Source: Candidatus Zixiibacteriota bacterium (lineage in GTDB: Bacteria > Zixibacteria > MSB-5A5 > DSPP01). Taken from it: a stretch of DNA of 64,000 nucleotides. Below are positions 34,387 through 42,546 of this stretch, piece by piece. A program made the translations under genes and the position numbers. Where the stretch lies: NCBI GenBank assembly GCA_022614805.1, contig JAKEHY010000025.1, positions 1 to 64,000 of the forward strand. Reading direction: 5' to 3'. The stretch's first letter is position 1; each line of letters starts with the position of its first letter. The notes under the pieces are model-generated. The model did no database searches. It saw only the letters and a program-made list of their open reading frames with translations, and was not told the DNA's origin.

Positions 34387-35112
34387 GTGACGAACCATGC
34401 CGCCGAAACGTCGCCGCGCAAGTATGCCAAAATCGCCGGGCTCCTGTACATCGTTGTCATAGTAGCCGGCGCCTTCGCCCAGTTTTTTGTTCGCTCCAAA
34501 CTCATCGTGCCGGGCGATGCCGCGGCAACCGCCGGTAACATTATGGCCTCCGAGTGGCTGTTCCGGTTCAGCATTGTGAGCGACCTAATCGCAGCCGTCT
34601 GTTATTTTCTGTTGGCTCTCGCCTTATACGTGTTGCTCAAACCGGTCAATAAAAACCTCGCTTTGCTTTTTGTGTTCTTGGTTTCAATCAGCACCGCCAT
34701 ATTCTGCCTCAATTTCTTGAACCAGTTTGCCGCCCTCCTGCTTTTGGGCGGCGCGGGCTACTTGAGCGTATTCGACCGGAACGAGCTGCAGGCGCTGGTG
34801 CTGTTCTTTCTTGATATGCACGGTCATGGATATGTCATCGCCAATATATTTTTTGGCGGTTGGCTCTTTCCCCTCGGTTATTTGGTTTTCAAGTCGGGTT
34901 TCTTTCCCAAAACCCTGGGCGTTTTGTTGATGCTTGCTGCTTTTGGCTATCTGATACCTTTTTTTACGACTTTTCTTCTCCCGAACTACGAGGTGATGGC
35001 ATACCCGGGTCTCATAGTTGCCGTTATTGCGGAGGTGTCATTTTGCCTGTGGCTTTTGATTAAGGGGGTAAACGTGGAGCAGTGGCAAAAACGCGCCCTT
35101 GAATCGGCCTGA
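34387..35112 (+). CDS. DUF4386-type membrane protein
   Basis: A 241-aa protein with about six TM helices. RKYAKIAGLLYIVVIVAGAF at the N-terminus, the central LFFLDMHGHGYVIANIFFGG and WLFPLGYLVFKSGFFPKTLG match the DUF4386 pattern. Function unknown. The GTG at 34387 is preferred over the ATG at 34381 because AGGAGG touches that ATG but lies 6 nt from the GTG. Confidence 0.82.
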   Translation: MTNHAAETSPRKYAKIAGLLYIVVIVAGAFAQFFVRSKLIVPGDAAATAGNIMASEWLFRFSIVSDLIAAVCYFLLALALYVLLKPVNKNLALLFVFLVSISTAIFCLNFLNQFAALLLLGGAGYLSVFDRNELQALVLFFLDMHGHGYVIANIFFGGWLFPLGYLVFKSGFFPKTLGVLLMLAAFGYLIPFFTTFLLPNYEVMAYPGLIVAVIAEVSFCLWLLIKGVNVEQWQKRALESA

Positions 35113-35206
35113 ATCTAACTCATATCGTAGTTGTTGCGGAAAAATGAATACGGTCTGAAAGAAATTGATTGATAGTCATTCGAATTTTTAATGGAAAGGG
35201 AAAAAA

Positions 35207-35635
35207 ATGAATGCAAACAAAACAACCGCAGGATATCCGGTGGATGTGAGGATAATCCTTTCGGCCTTATGGGCCGCTCGAATGTTGAGCGGTTTACAGG
35301 GGGATTCGACGCGCTTGCATGATCCGGCGGCGCTGAAGGAACTGGTGGCAGGAACCACGGCTGTACCGGTAACCGATGAATTATTGTTGGCAATGTCAAT
35401 AATATTTGCGGTTCCGATTTTTATGAGTTTCCTCTCCCTGACGTTGAAGGATAAGGCGAATCGCCGGGCAAACCGCGCTATAGGCATGTTCTTTGTTGTG
35501 TTTGATCTCGCTTTTTTGGGCTTGGTTCTGTTCCAAGGGTCGTTTTCCTATGAGACATTTTGGTCATTTGTATATCCTGTGTTTCCTGCACTGATTGTCT
35601 GGTATGCCTGGAAGTGGCCCCAACAGGAAGCATGA
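35207..35635 (+). CDS. Small conserved membrane protein (DUF6326-like)
   Basis: A 142-aa protein with about four TM helices and the phrases ALWAARMLSGLQGDSTRLHD and LKDKANRRANRAIGMFFVVF. I associate it, with limited certainty, with the DUF6326 family. The ATG follows a purine-rich GGAAAGGGAAAAAA. Codon use is slightly more AT-rich than the neighbours. Function unknown. Confidence 0.7.
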   Translation: MNANKTTAGYPVDVRIILSALWAARMLSGLQGDSTRLHDPAALKELVAGTTAVPVTDELLLAMSIIFAVPIFMSFLSLTLKDKANRRANRAIGMFFVVFDLAFLGLVLFQGSFSYETFWSFVYPVFPALIVWYAWKWPQQEA

Positions 35636-35818
35636 GCCGCTTCCATTTTTTTAAACCACTCAGAGAAAACATGGTAATAGCTTTGGGGCATAATAACTAA
35701 ACCTGACGAAATTTCCTTTTTCAAATTTCATCTTGACGCCCGCCGCCGGGCTTCCGTTATTGAGCGGTGTAACCTAACTCGGTGAGGAGCGGGGAAGAAC
35801 TCCCGGCGCAGCAAAAAA

Positions 35819-36280
35819 ATGAACCCGGTTCAAGAAATAAAGGGAAAAAAACTTCGGCCGCCCCGGGTCTATCTTTCCGAGGAGGACGTGGAGGAGGCCA
35901 AAATCATCCTGAAGCGCAACGGCCCGGCTTTCTACGAGGAAATTTTGCGCTTTCTGTCCCATCCCCTGGCGGCGCGCCGGGCGCGATTGGTGGCCGGAAC
36001 GCGCTTTGTGGAATTTTCCCGCGAATTTCTGGCCGCTCTTCAACCTCTTGCCTTTATCGCGGCCTTCTTCCTCTTGACCAAAGCCTTTGACTTGGCCAAC
36101 CCGTTGAGCTGGGTGGTGCTTTTGGTTTTGGTCTGGCCCTTTTTTAAAGGAAAAACGGAAAAAGAAATCAACTACGAGATTTTCGCCCGACTAATTTGTC
36201 TGGATGAAAAAATCCGCCGGGGCGAATTGGAGGCTCCGGAGCTTCCGTTCGTCAAAACGTCGCCGTTCAGCGAAAACTGA
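35819..36280 (+). CDS. Hypothetical membrane protein
   Basis: A 153-aa protein. A basic N-terminal part (LRPPRVYLSEEDVEEAKIIL) precedes two TM helices (about 70-105, FLAALQPLAFIAAFFLLTKA and SWVVLLVLVWPFF), then a charged C-terminus. No family recognised. No good ribosome site; the start is an estimate. Confidence 0.55.
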   Translation: MNPVQEIKGKKLRPPRVYLSEEDVEEAKIILKRNGPAFYEEILRFLSHPLAARRARLVAGTRFVEFSREFLAALQPLAFIAAFFLLTKAFDLANPLSWVVLLVLVWPFFKGKTEKEINYEIFARLICLDEKIRRGELEAPELPFVKTSPFSEN

Positions 36281-36731
36281 AACCTCTTTTTTCATTTTCC
36301 CTTCGGTATTGCCCTCGGCATCTACACGATTTGGCTTTTGACCCGCAAGGAAACGGCCGGGGTTTTTGCATCCAAGCCATCCCCTTAGCTGCCGTCGGCG
36401 GGTTGGATATGTATTGTTTCCAGACATGGGTAACAAATGAAAAAACGCCCCTGGCATCTACAGAGCGTGACCGGTGGTAACCCAACCGGGTCCTAGCTTG
36501 GTCCAAACCGACTGGACAAGTTTTTACATGCGAAACAGATACCCAAAACCGCTTAGCCCCCGGCCTCCGCTGGGGGGATTCGTTTCCCAGGGGCAGAGGC
36601 CCCTGGGCTACCCTTTGGGTGGGCGCAAAAAAGTGTTACCCATGTCTGGGTACTGTACATCGGCGGGTTGGATACCTCTTGACAGACGCCCCGGCATTGA
36701 ATTATTTTCTTTTCAGCATGGAGGGATTCCG
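36281..36731. other. Gene-free region with inverted repeat and hairpins
   Basis: It holds a perfect 16-bp inverted repeat, CCAGACATGGGTAACA (36420-36435) and its complement (36634-36649), pointing outward as insertion-sequence ends would. Two direct copies of CGGCGGGTTGGATA (36395, 36660) lie nearby. A double-hairpin repeat (36547-36610) also occurs at 38.7 kb. No gene is supported. Confidence 0.55.
36547..36610. repeat. Double-hairpin repeat, copy 1
   Basis: ACCGCTTAG, then a CCCCCGGC/GCTGGGGGG hairpin and a CCCAGGGGC/GCCCCTGGG hairpin. Copy 2 is at 38699-38765. Confidence 0.8.
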
Positions 36732-37802
36732 ATGAAGCAGGATGCTTCGGTAACGTCATCCCCAAGCGCCGCGCCGTACCGCGCTTTCCACTCCCGGTCC
36801 GAAGAGGCGCGCGAGCGCAAGGAGAAAATCCGGGAATTGCACAAAACCAAGCCCATCTACGCGGGCATTGCTCCGGTCTTTTTCGTCATCTGGGCCGCCT
36901 CGGCGTATTTTACCCTGCAGATGCCTAATGTCTGGCTCAAGCTTCCCGGCTATTTTCTTATCGGCGTGGTCCTGCACTCCCTCGGGATTCTGATGCATGA
37001 GGGGCTGCACGGCAAGCTTTTCAAAAGCAAGAAGCCGAATCGCTGGGTCGGGTTTCTCTGCGGCGCCCCCGCCCTCGTGGGGATTTCCGCCTACAAAACG
37101 GTGCATCTTTACCATCACCGCTTCGAGCGGGGAATCGAAGACCCGGATGAATTCGAAAATATCTCCCGCCGTCCTTTCGTTCTTAAACTGGTTCTCTTGG
37201 GCTGGTTTTTTGTGGGGGCCTATTTTTACATCTTCCACGTTCCCATAAACGGGCTGCGGCTCGGCAACCGGCTGGAAAGAAGAAGAATCATCGAAGAATA
37301 TCTCTTGATGATTGCCCTGATTTTCTTGGCCTTCCAAATCGTTCCCATTCAGATTTTGGCCCAGGTCTGGCTGATTCCGATTCTCTTCACCGCCCAGCTG
37401 GCCCAGGTGCGCGGGCTCGCGGAGCACGTTTTCACCGCCGGGGATGACCCCGTGCGCGCCACCCGCACGGTGCACTCAAACTTTCTGGTCCGCTTCTTTA
37501 TGTGCAATATGAACTACCATCTCGAGCACCACCTCTATCCCGGCGTTCCTTGGTACAACTGCCGCCGCCTCCATTTTCTGCTTTTGGACGACATCAAAAA
37601 AGCGGGCGGCTCGGTCTACAACTCTTATCTCGTTTACCTCTGGGATATGGGTAAAGCCCTCTTTTCAAAAGTCACCAATCCGTATGCCGAAACCGGCCCC
37701 CCCGCCGGCTACTACACGCATTATATGCCGGTTTTGAGCGGCAGCGGAGCGCAACCCAACGGCGCCGCTTCGTCAAAGTCAACTCAAACGCCCGCCAAGT
37801 AA
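36732..37802 (+). CDS. Membrane fatty acid desaturase/hydroxylase family protein
   Basis: A 356-aa di-iron membrane enzyme. The three histidine boxes are HEGLH (89-93), HLYHH (125-129) and HLEHH (263-267), with an additional EH at 231-232. TM pairs surround them (AGIAPVFFVIWAASAYFTLQ; YFLIGVVLHSLGILM). The family introduces double bonds or hydroxyls into acyl chains, carotenoids or sphingoid lipids; the substrate is not predictable. The ATG follows GGAGGGATTCCG. The C-terminal 25 residues are low complexity (SGSGAQPNGAASSKSTQTPAK). Confidence 0.88.
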   Translation: MKQDASVTSSPSAAPYRAFHSRSEEARERKEKIRELHKTKPIYAGIAPVFFVIWAASAYFTLQMPNVWLKLPGYFLIGVVLHSLGILMHEGLHGKLFKSKKPNRWVGFLCGAPALVGISAYKTVHLYHHRFERGIEDPDEFENISRRPFVLKLVLLGWFFVGAYFYIFHVPINGLRLGNRLERRRIIEEYLLMIALIFLAFQIVPIQILAQVWLIPILFTAQLAQVRGLAEHVFTAGDDPVRATRTVHSNFLVRFFMCNMNYHLEHHLYPGVPWYNCRRLHFLLLDDIKKAGGSVYNSYLVYLWDMGKALFSKVTNPYAETGPPAGYYTHYMPVLSGSGAQPNGAASSKSTQTPAK

Positions 37803-38103
37803 GCTCGTGTCTTTTCCCTCCCCTTAAGGGGAGGGATTAAGGGTGGGGTCGCCTTTCAATCATCAATCGTCAATCATTCAGTCTTCAATCCCCGTCTTTT
37901 TTGTCCCCCTTGGCAAGGGGGACGAGGCCCGAAGGGCCGGAGGGGGTGTCCTTGCAACCACAACGCCCGTTTTCCGCCATCTCCGGCAAAAATCCGCCAA
38001 TGCTCGTTGCGGATGCCGCCGAACCCTCTTTCCATCCCTTTGTCCGCCAACACCGACGCACCGCATTTGCTTTTGGCATCAAACTTGATGAATATTCGGC
38101 CGT
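37803..38103. repeat. Gene-free repeat stretch
   Basis: A CCCCTTAAGGGG hairpin element (37817-37850), AATCGTCAATC-type direct repeats (37856-37890), and copy 2 of the GTCCCCCTT hairpin repeat (37895-37952). No gene seen. Confidence 0.65.
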
Positions 38104-38682
38104 ATGGGCGGGCCAAAATCAAACTGGGGCAAAAAACTTCTCCTTACCGCTGTGGGAACGTTTATTGTCCAGACTGCCCCGACCATAGCGCAAGATTATT
38201 ACAACCCCAAATCCGAAAAAGCCGCCGAAGTCCTTTCCTTCTTCGGCACGGCCGTGCCGGTCGCTTTCGGCGTCTGGCAGGTGAGCCGGGAAAGCAACAA
38301 CGACTACGGCTCTTTCGTGGCCGCCGGGGGCTTGATATTGGGACCGGCTGCGGGCTATTTCTACGCCGATATGCCCCGGCGGGGACTGATTGGAATGGGA
38401 ATTCGAACAATTTTATTCACTGGAACCCTAATCACGGCAGCCGCCGTGGATAATTCGACAAGCCTCAAACATTTTGACCGGACAAAAGAGGCCGGGGAAG
38501 TCCTCACGGTCCTTGTTGTAGGCACGAGCGCCGTTGCTTTGGCTGCACTCGTAGATATCTTATCGGTTAGGGAAGCGGTCAAAAAGCAGAACCAAAAACT
38601 TTACTACTGCGATTTTACTCTCCTTCCGGCATATTTTACGCAGCACCAAGCGGGCAGCCTGCAACTGCGGCTTGCGTTCTAA
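38104..38682 (+). CDS. Hypothetical membrane protein
   Basis: A 192-aa protein with a signal-like N-terminus (LLLTAVGTFIVQTAPTIAQ) and several hydrophobic stretches (FVAAGGLILGPAAGYFYADM; IRTILFTGTLITAAAV; VLVVGTSAVALAALVDILSV). The C-terminus (AGSLQLRLAF) ends like an OM strand. No family recognised. The start is uncertain because no ribosome site precedes it. Confidence 0.55.
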   Translation: MGGPKSNWGKKLLLTAVGTFIVQTAPTIAQDYYNPKSEKAAEVLSFFGTAVPVAFGVWQVSRESNNDYGSFVAAGGLILGPAAGYFYADMPRRGLIGMGIRTILFTGTLITAAAVDNSTSLKHFDRTKEAGEVLTVLVVGTSAVALAALVDILSVREAVKKQNQKLYYCDFTLLPAYFTQHQAGSLQLRLAF

Positions 38683-38698
38683 TTTTTCATTAACGATT

Positions 38699-38765
38699 AA
38701 ACCGCTTAGTCCCCCGGCTTCTGCCGGGGGGATTGGCATTCCCAGGGGCAGAAGCCCCTGGGCTA
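38699..38765. repeat. Double-hairpin repeat, copy 2
   Basis: Same order as copy 1: ACCGCTTAG, CCCCCGGC/GCCGGGGGG hairpin, CCCAGGGGC/GCCCCTGGG hairpin. Confidence 0.8.
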
Positions 38766-38836
38766 AACTCTCTCGTTTTCCGAATCTCAAAAAATATCTA
38801 CTTGACGGTTCATTGTAACCGGCCTTAATTAAAATC

Positions 38837-39445
38837 GTGCCGATTTTATCCGCGTTGGTGCTGGCCTCCGGCCTTCTGACCGATTCCCCTCCGCCCGATT
38901 TCCAACTGCAAAACTTGAAAAAAGAGCCCGCCAAGCTTTCGGACTACAGCGGCAAAATCACAGTCTTGAATTTCTGGGCCACCTGGTGCGTCCCCTGCCG
39001 CAAGGAAATGCCCCTTTTCGTGGAATTGCAGAACGAGTACGGCCCTAAGGGGGTGCAGTTCATCGCCGCCTCGACCGACCCCGCCAGAGATAGAAAAAAA
39101 GTGGAAAAGTTTACCCAAAAATACGGCCTCAACTTTCCCGTCTGGACCGGCGCGCGGCCCGAAGAGCAAATTGCCTTTCACCTGGGCACTTCCCTGCCGG
39201 CAACGGTCATTTTAGACACCAACGGACAACCGGTTTTTCGCATAATCGGCGAAGCCCAGCGCGATTCGCTCGTTTTGCGGCTGAATTGGCTGCTTTCCGA
39301 CCGAAAAGCGCCAATGCCGGGGGAAATCGTTTTGCCCCCCGGAATCACGCCGGAGCATTGGAAGGAACACGAACTGGGAGAAGAAGAGGATGAGCACGAG
39401 CACGAACAACACGCCCAAACCCCGGGGTCGGAGGTCCCCAGCTGA
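38837..39445 (+). CDS. TlpA/ResA-type thiol-disulfide oxidoreductase with His-rich tail
   Basis: A 202-aa thioredoxin-fold protein. The redox motif is WCVPC (Cys51, Cys54) in LNFWATWCVPCRKEMPLF. The cis-Pro region is SLPATVILDTNG. A short hydrophobic N-terminus may export it. The C-terminus has an unusual Glu/His-rich tail (HWKEHELGEEEDEHEHEQH), a possible metal-binding segment not usual for TlpA. The start is GTG at 38837. It probably reduces or isomerises disulfides in the envelope. Confidence 0.85.
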   Translation: MPILSALVLASGLLTDSPPPDFQLQNLKKEPAKLSDYSGKITVLNFWATWCVPCRKEMPLFVELQNEYGPKGVQFIAASTDPARDRKKVEKFTQKYGLNFPVWTGARPEEQIAFHLGTSLPATVILDTNGQPVFRIIGEAQRDSLVLRLNWLLSDRKAPMPGEIVLPPGITPEHWKEHELGEEEDEHEHEQHAQTPGSEVPS

Positions 39446-39493
39446 CCCCTCTGACCCGGCGAGGGTCGGGCGGTCCGTGGGACTGCCGGGGAT

Positions 39494-40006
39494 TTGGAGG
39501 GGCGCTGGATTGCCGCCGTGCGGGTGATTCCGGACGCCGTCAAGCGGGCCCGGTGGCGCAATACGCTCCAGTTCCGGTTTCTGCCGACCCTCTCCGCCGG
39601 AGTTGAATTGAATCTCCTCTCGGAAAAAGAAATCGCCAACCCACTGGCGAACTGGCTGGCGGTAACGGAAACCAAAACCCGCCCGGCCTTGATTTTCGGC
39701 ACCAGCTCCGACCGCATCGGCACCCCCACCGGCCAATCCTTCTTCGGAACGCTAAGCAAGGATTTAAAATCCCACACTGGGATTCCGATTGCCCCCTATG
39801 CCGGCGTGACCTACGGCACCTACGAGGACAAATGGCGCCCAATCGGCGGGGTAAATATCCGCTTCCCGCATAACTTCTCGTCCTTGATAATTTTCGACGG
39901 CGTCAAACTCCACCCCACCGCCGGCTGGTCGTACAGGAATTTCACCTTCACCTTCCTCCTCGCCGCCGGCCAAGACCCGGGCCTCGCCGCAAGCGTTGCG
40001 TTTTAA
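39494..40006 (+). CDS. Hypothetical beta-rich (outer-membrane-like) protein
   Basis: A 170-aa protein. Alternating strands (NTLQFRFLPTLSAGVELNLL; PIAPYAGVTYGTYED; WSYRNFTFTFLLAAG) and a C-terminal LAASVAF resemble a small OM barrel or its fragment. There is no signal peptide and the start codon would be TTG, so the gene may be 5'-truncated or a remnant. Its stop lies 8 bp before the FkbM start. Confidence 0.5.
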   Translation: MEGRWIAAVRVIPDAVKRARWRNTLQFRFLPTLSAGVELNLLSEKEIANPLANWLAVTETKTRPALIFGTSSDRIGTPTGQSFFGTLSKDLKSHTGIPIAPYAGVTYGTYEDKWRPIGGVNIRFPHNFSSLIIFDGVKLHPTAGWSYRNFTFTFLLAAGQDPGLAASVAF

Positions 40007-40013
40007 TCTGACA

Positions 40014-40871
40014 ATGGGATTGCGCAATTGGGTGTTCTCGACCGCTCGTAAAACTCTTCGCGGTCTGTCCGGCCGGGGACTGGGCACGCTTGGACCGGCC
40101 CGGGCGGCTTATGCTTTGTTCTTCAAATATCTACGCCCGGCGGTTGAAATCAACGGCTACAAAATGTATATCAACCCGCACGACATGGTGGTTTCCAAAA
40201 AACTGGTTTTCGACAATGCCTGGGAGCCGTTCGAAACCGAAATTTTCATGCGGGAAATCAAACCGGGGGACGTGGTTTTGGATATCGGCGCAAACATCGG
40301 CTACTATACCCTTCTGGCCGCCAAGCTGGTCGGCCCGACGGGCCGTGTGTACGCTTTCGAGCCGGAGCCGGTCAATTTCGAGCTGTTGAAAAAGAATGTG
40401 CAGGCCAATGGATTCACCAACGTAATTCTGGAACAAAAAGCGGTCTCCAATCAAACCGGCAGATTGAAGTTGTACGTTAGCGACCAGAATAAGGGAGACC
40501 ACCAAATATACGCTTCCGGGGAAAGCCGCTCTTTCGTCGAAATAGAGGCGGTGCGGTTGGATGATTACTTCCGGGACTATACGGCGGCCATCCACGTCGT
40601 TAAAATGGATATCCAGGGCGCGGAAGGTTTCGCGCTGGAAGGAATGGAAAAACTTCTGAATAAATTTCCAAAGCTGAAGCTTCTCACCGAGTTTTGCCCG
40701 GAAAGGTTGAAAGCTTGCGGAATCGACCCGCGGGAATATCTCGATCGCTTGAAGGCCTGCGGCTTTCACCTGCAAAAAATCGACGACCATAGAGGCCGGG
40801 TGGAGGCCGCAAGCGCCGAAAACCTGTTGCAAATGTCCGCGCCCGAAACTAACTTGTTGTGCACAAAATGA
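40014..40871 (+). CDS. FkbM-family methyltransferase 2
   Basis: A 285-aa paralogue of the 33-kb enzyme. It has VVLDIGANIGYYTLLAAKLV, YAFEPEPVNFELLKKNVQAN, YVSDQNKGDHQIYASGE and VVKMDIQGAEGFALEGM. The SAM-binding and FkbM signatures are intact. It precedes a GT39-type and a GT4-type glycosyltransferase on the same strand, suggesting a glycan-decoration cluster. The ATG at 40014 is chosen over an upstream TTG that would overlap the preceding gene. Confidence 0.88.
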   Translation: MGLRNWVFSTARKTLRGLSGRGLGTLGPARAAYALFFKYLRPAVEINGYKMYINPHDMVVSKKLVFDNAWEPFETEIFMREIKPGDVVLDIGANIGYYTLLAAKLVGPTGRVYAFEPEPVNFELLKKNVQANGFTNVILEQKAVSNQTGRLKLYVSDQNKGDHQIYASGESRSFVEIEAVRLDDYFRDYTAAIHVVKMDIQGAEGFALEGMEKLLNKFPKLKLLTEFCPERLKACGIDPREYLDRLKACGFHLQKIDDHRGRVEAASAENLLQMSAPETNLLCTK

Positions 40872-40926
40872 ATTTCCCGAGTAATTCTCTTCTGTCCCCG
40901 TTCGATTTCCGAAACTCCGTTTACGG

Positions 40927-42546
40927 ATGAAATTGGAAACGCGTATGACAGGCCCGTCCCTCTCCGCCGGGGAAAAACCGGATCTTCCCGGGTTCATTTT
41001 ATGGGTCCTCTCTGCGGTTGCCGCCGTTTTCTTCATTTTTTTCGGCATTGCCCACACTTTCGGAATGGATGAAGCCTGCAGCGTTCATATAGCCATCGGT
41101 TCCCCCTCCCAGATTGTCAGAAACATTTCCGAAAACAGCCACACCCCCCCGCTCTATTACTTTTTGCTTGCCGGCTGGATGAAACTGTTCGGTATTGGAG
41201 AAGTTGCCACTCGGATTCTTTCCGGCCTGTTTTTCATCCTCAGCCTGCCCGCCATCTACGCGCTCGGCAGACGGCTGTATGACCCGAAAACCGGAGCGCT
41301 GGGCGCGTTTCTTTACCTCATCAGCCCCATTGCCATCGGCCAGTCGCAAAACGCGCGGATGTATTCCCTGCTCGGGTTTTTGACCATCCTTTCACTGCTC
41401 TATTTTTTCAAATTGGTCAACGCCAAATCCCCCCGCAAATGGGATGGGGTGCTGTATGCCGCCGCTACCGCTGCCGGCATCTTCACACATTACTGGTTTT
41501 TCTTCGTAGTCGCATCGCAGGTTGCCACCACCCTTCTGCTTTTCCGGGGGCCCTCGCTCAAATGGATCGGAGCCGCTGTTGCAGCCGCCGGGCTCTCCTT
41601 CTTGCCCTGGGTTCCCTCGCTTTTGAAACAAATGGCGAATGGCGGCGCCTACTGGTGGATTCCCAAACCGGACGCCCTTCTTTTCTTCTCTTCTTTTCTC
41701 GGATTTTATGGCGGAGGAAAACAAGGCTTGCCGGTTTTTGCCGCTTTCTTGTTTCTCGTTTTGTTGTCGTTTCATAATTTTAAGCCGCGCCTTGCTTCCT
41801 TGGTTTCGCTGAAACGGTTTTTGGCGCAAAAAAATACTCTATCCCTCGTCTTGCTGTCCGCAATTGCCCTTTTAATCCCGCTCCTGATTTCGCTGGAAAA
41901 ACCGATTTTTGCGCCCAACAAATACACCGTAATCGCCCTTCCGCCCTTCGCTTTGTTCGTCGCTGCGCTGTTGAGCCGGTTTGGCAGCCAGATTTTAGTT
42001 CTGGTGTTTTGCTATGCCCTCCTGGGAACGGTAGTCGCGGCATATGCGCATAGAAAAACCCGCTTTCACGAACACACGGATCAATCGACCGCCGACTACT
42101 TGATTAAACACGCCGCGGACGGCGATGTTTTGCTTTTTGCCGGGGCCAGCCGGTCGGCTCTAGAGTATTACTTGCGCCTTCGGAAGCCGCCAAAAAGCTT
42201 CGTCAAACTGTCATTCCCCGTTGAAATGGCCGCGCACCCTTGCTGGATGAATCGGGAGGACACCCTAAGCCGGCTGCCGCTGCTGACAAGGGAGGCGGAC
42301 AGTTTGGCGGCTGCGTTGGACTCTGCTTTGGTACGGAAAGAACGGAAGGTCTGGCTTATTTACGGCTTTTACGGGGAAATCGACGGGGCCATCCGCGCCG
42401 GCCTCGATCGCCGCTTTCAACTCTTGCAGGAAAAAAATCTGGAAAATGCCTATTATACTTTTTACAAAAAAATCGCCGTCTTTCAAAAACCGAGGGTTCA
42501 TTCATTTCATCAACCGACAACCCCGCAAAAAAAGCAAAACCACTGA
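40927..42546 (+). CDS. GT39-type membrane glycosyltransferase 2
   Basis: A 539-aa polytopic protein. The first loop has the acidic motif GMDEACSVHIAIG, then ISENSHTPPLYYFLLAGWMK, a pattern of polyprenyl-phosphate-dependent glycosyltransferases. Around ten TM helices reach residue 375, followed by a soluble part (STADYLIKHAADGDVLLFAG). The C-terminus (PTTPQKKQNH) overlaps the start region of the next glycosyltransferase. It likely adds a sugar to lipid-linked glycans or proteins outside the membrane. Confidence 0.84.
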   Translation: MKLETRMTGPSLSAGEKPDLPGFILWVLSAVAAVFFIFFGIAHTFGMDEACSVHIAIGSPSQIVRNISENSHTPPLYYFLLAGWMKLFGIGEVATRILSGLFFILSLPAIYALGRRLYDPKTGALGAFLYLISPIAIGQSQNARMYSLLGFLTILSLLYFFKLVNAKSPRKWDGVLYAAATAAGIFTHYWFFFVVASQVATTLLLFRGPSLKWIGAAVAAAGLSFLPWVPSLLKQMANGGAYWWIPKPDALLFFSSFLGFYGGGKQGLPVFAAFLFLVLLSFHNFKPRLASLVSLKRFLAQKNTLSLVLLSAIALLIPLLISLEKPIFAPNKYTVIALPPFALFVAALLSRFGSQILVLVFCYALLGTVVAAYAHRKTRFHEHTDQSTADYLIKHAADGDVLLFAGASRSALEYYLRLRKPPKSFVKLSFPVEMAAHPCWMNREDTLSRLPLLTREADSLAAALDSALVRKERKVWLIYGFYGEIDGAIRAGLDRRFQLLQEKNLENAYYTFYKKIAVFQKPRVHSFHQPTTPQKKQNH

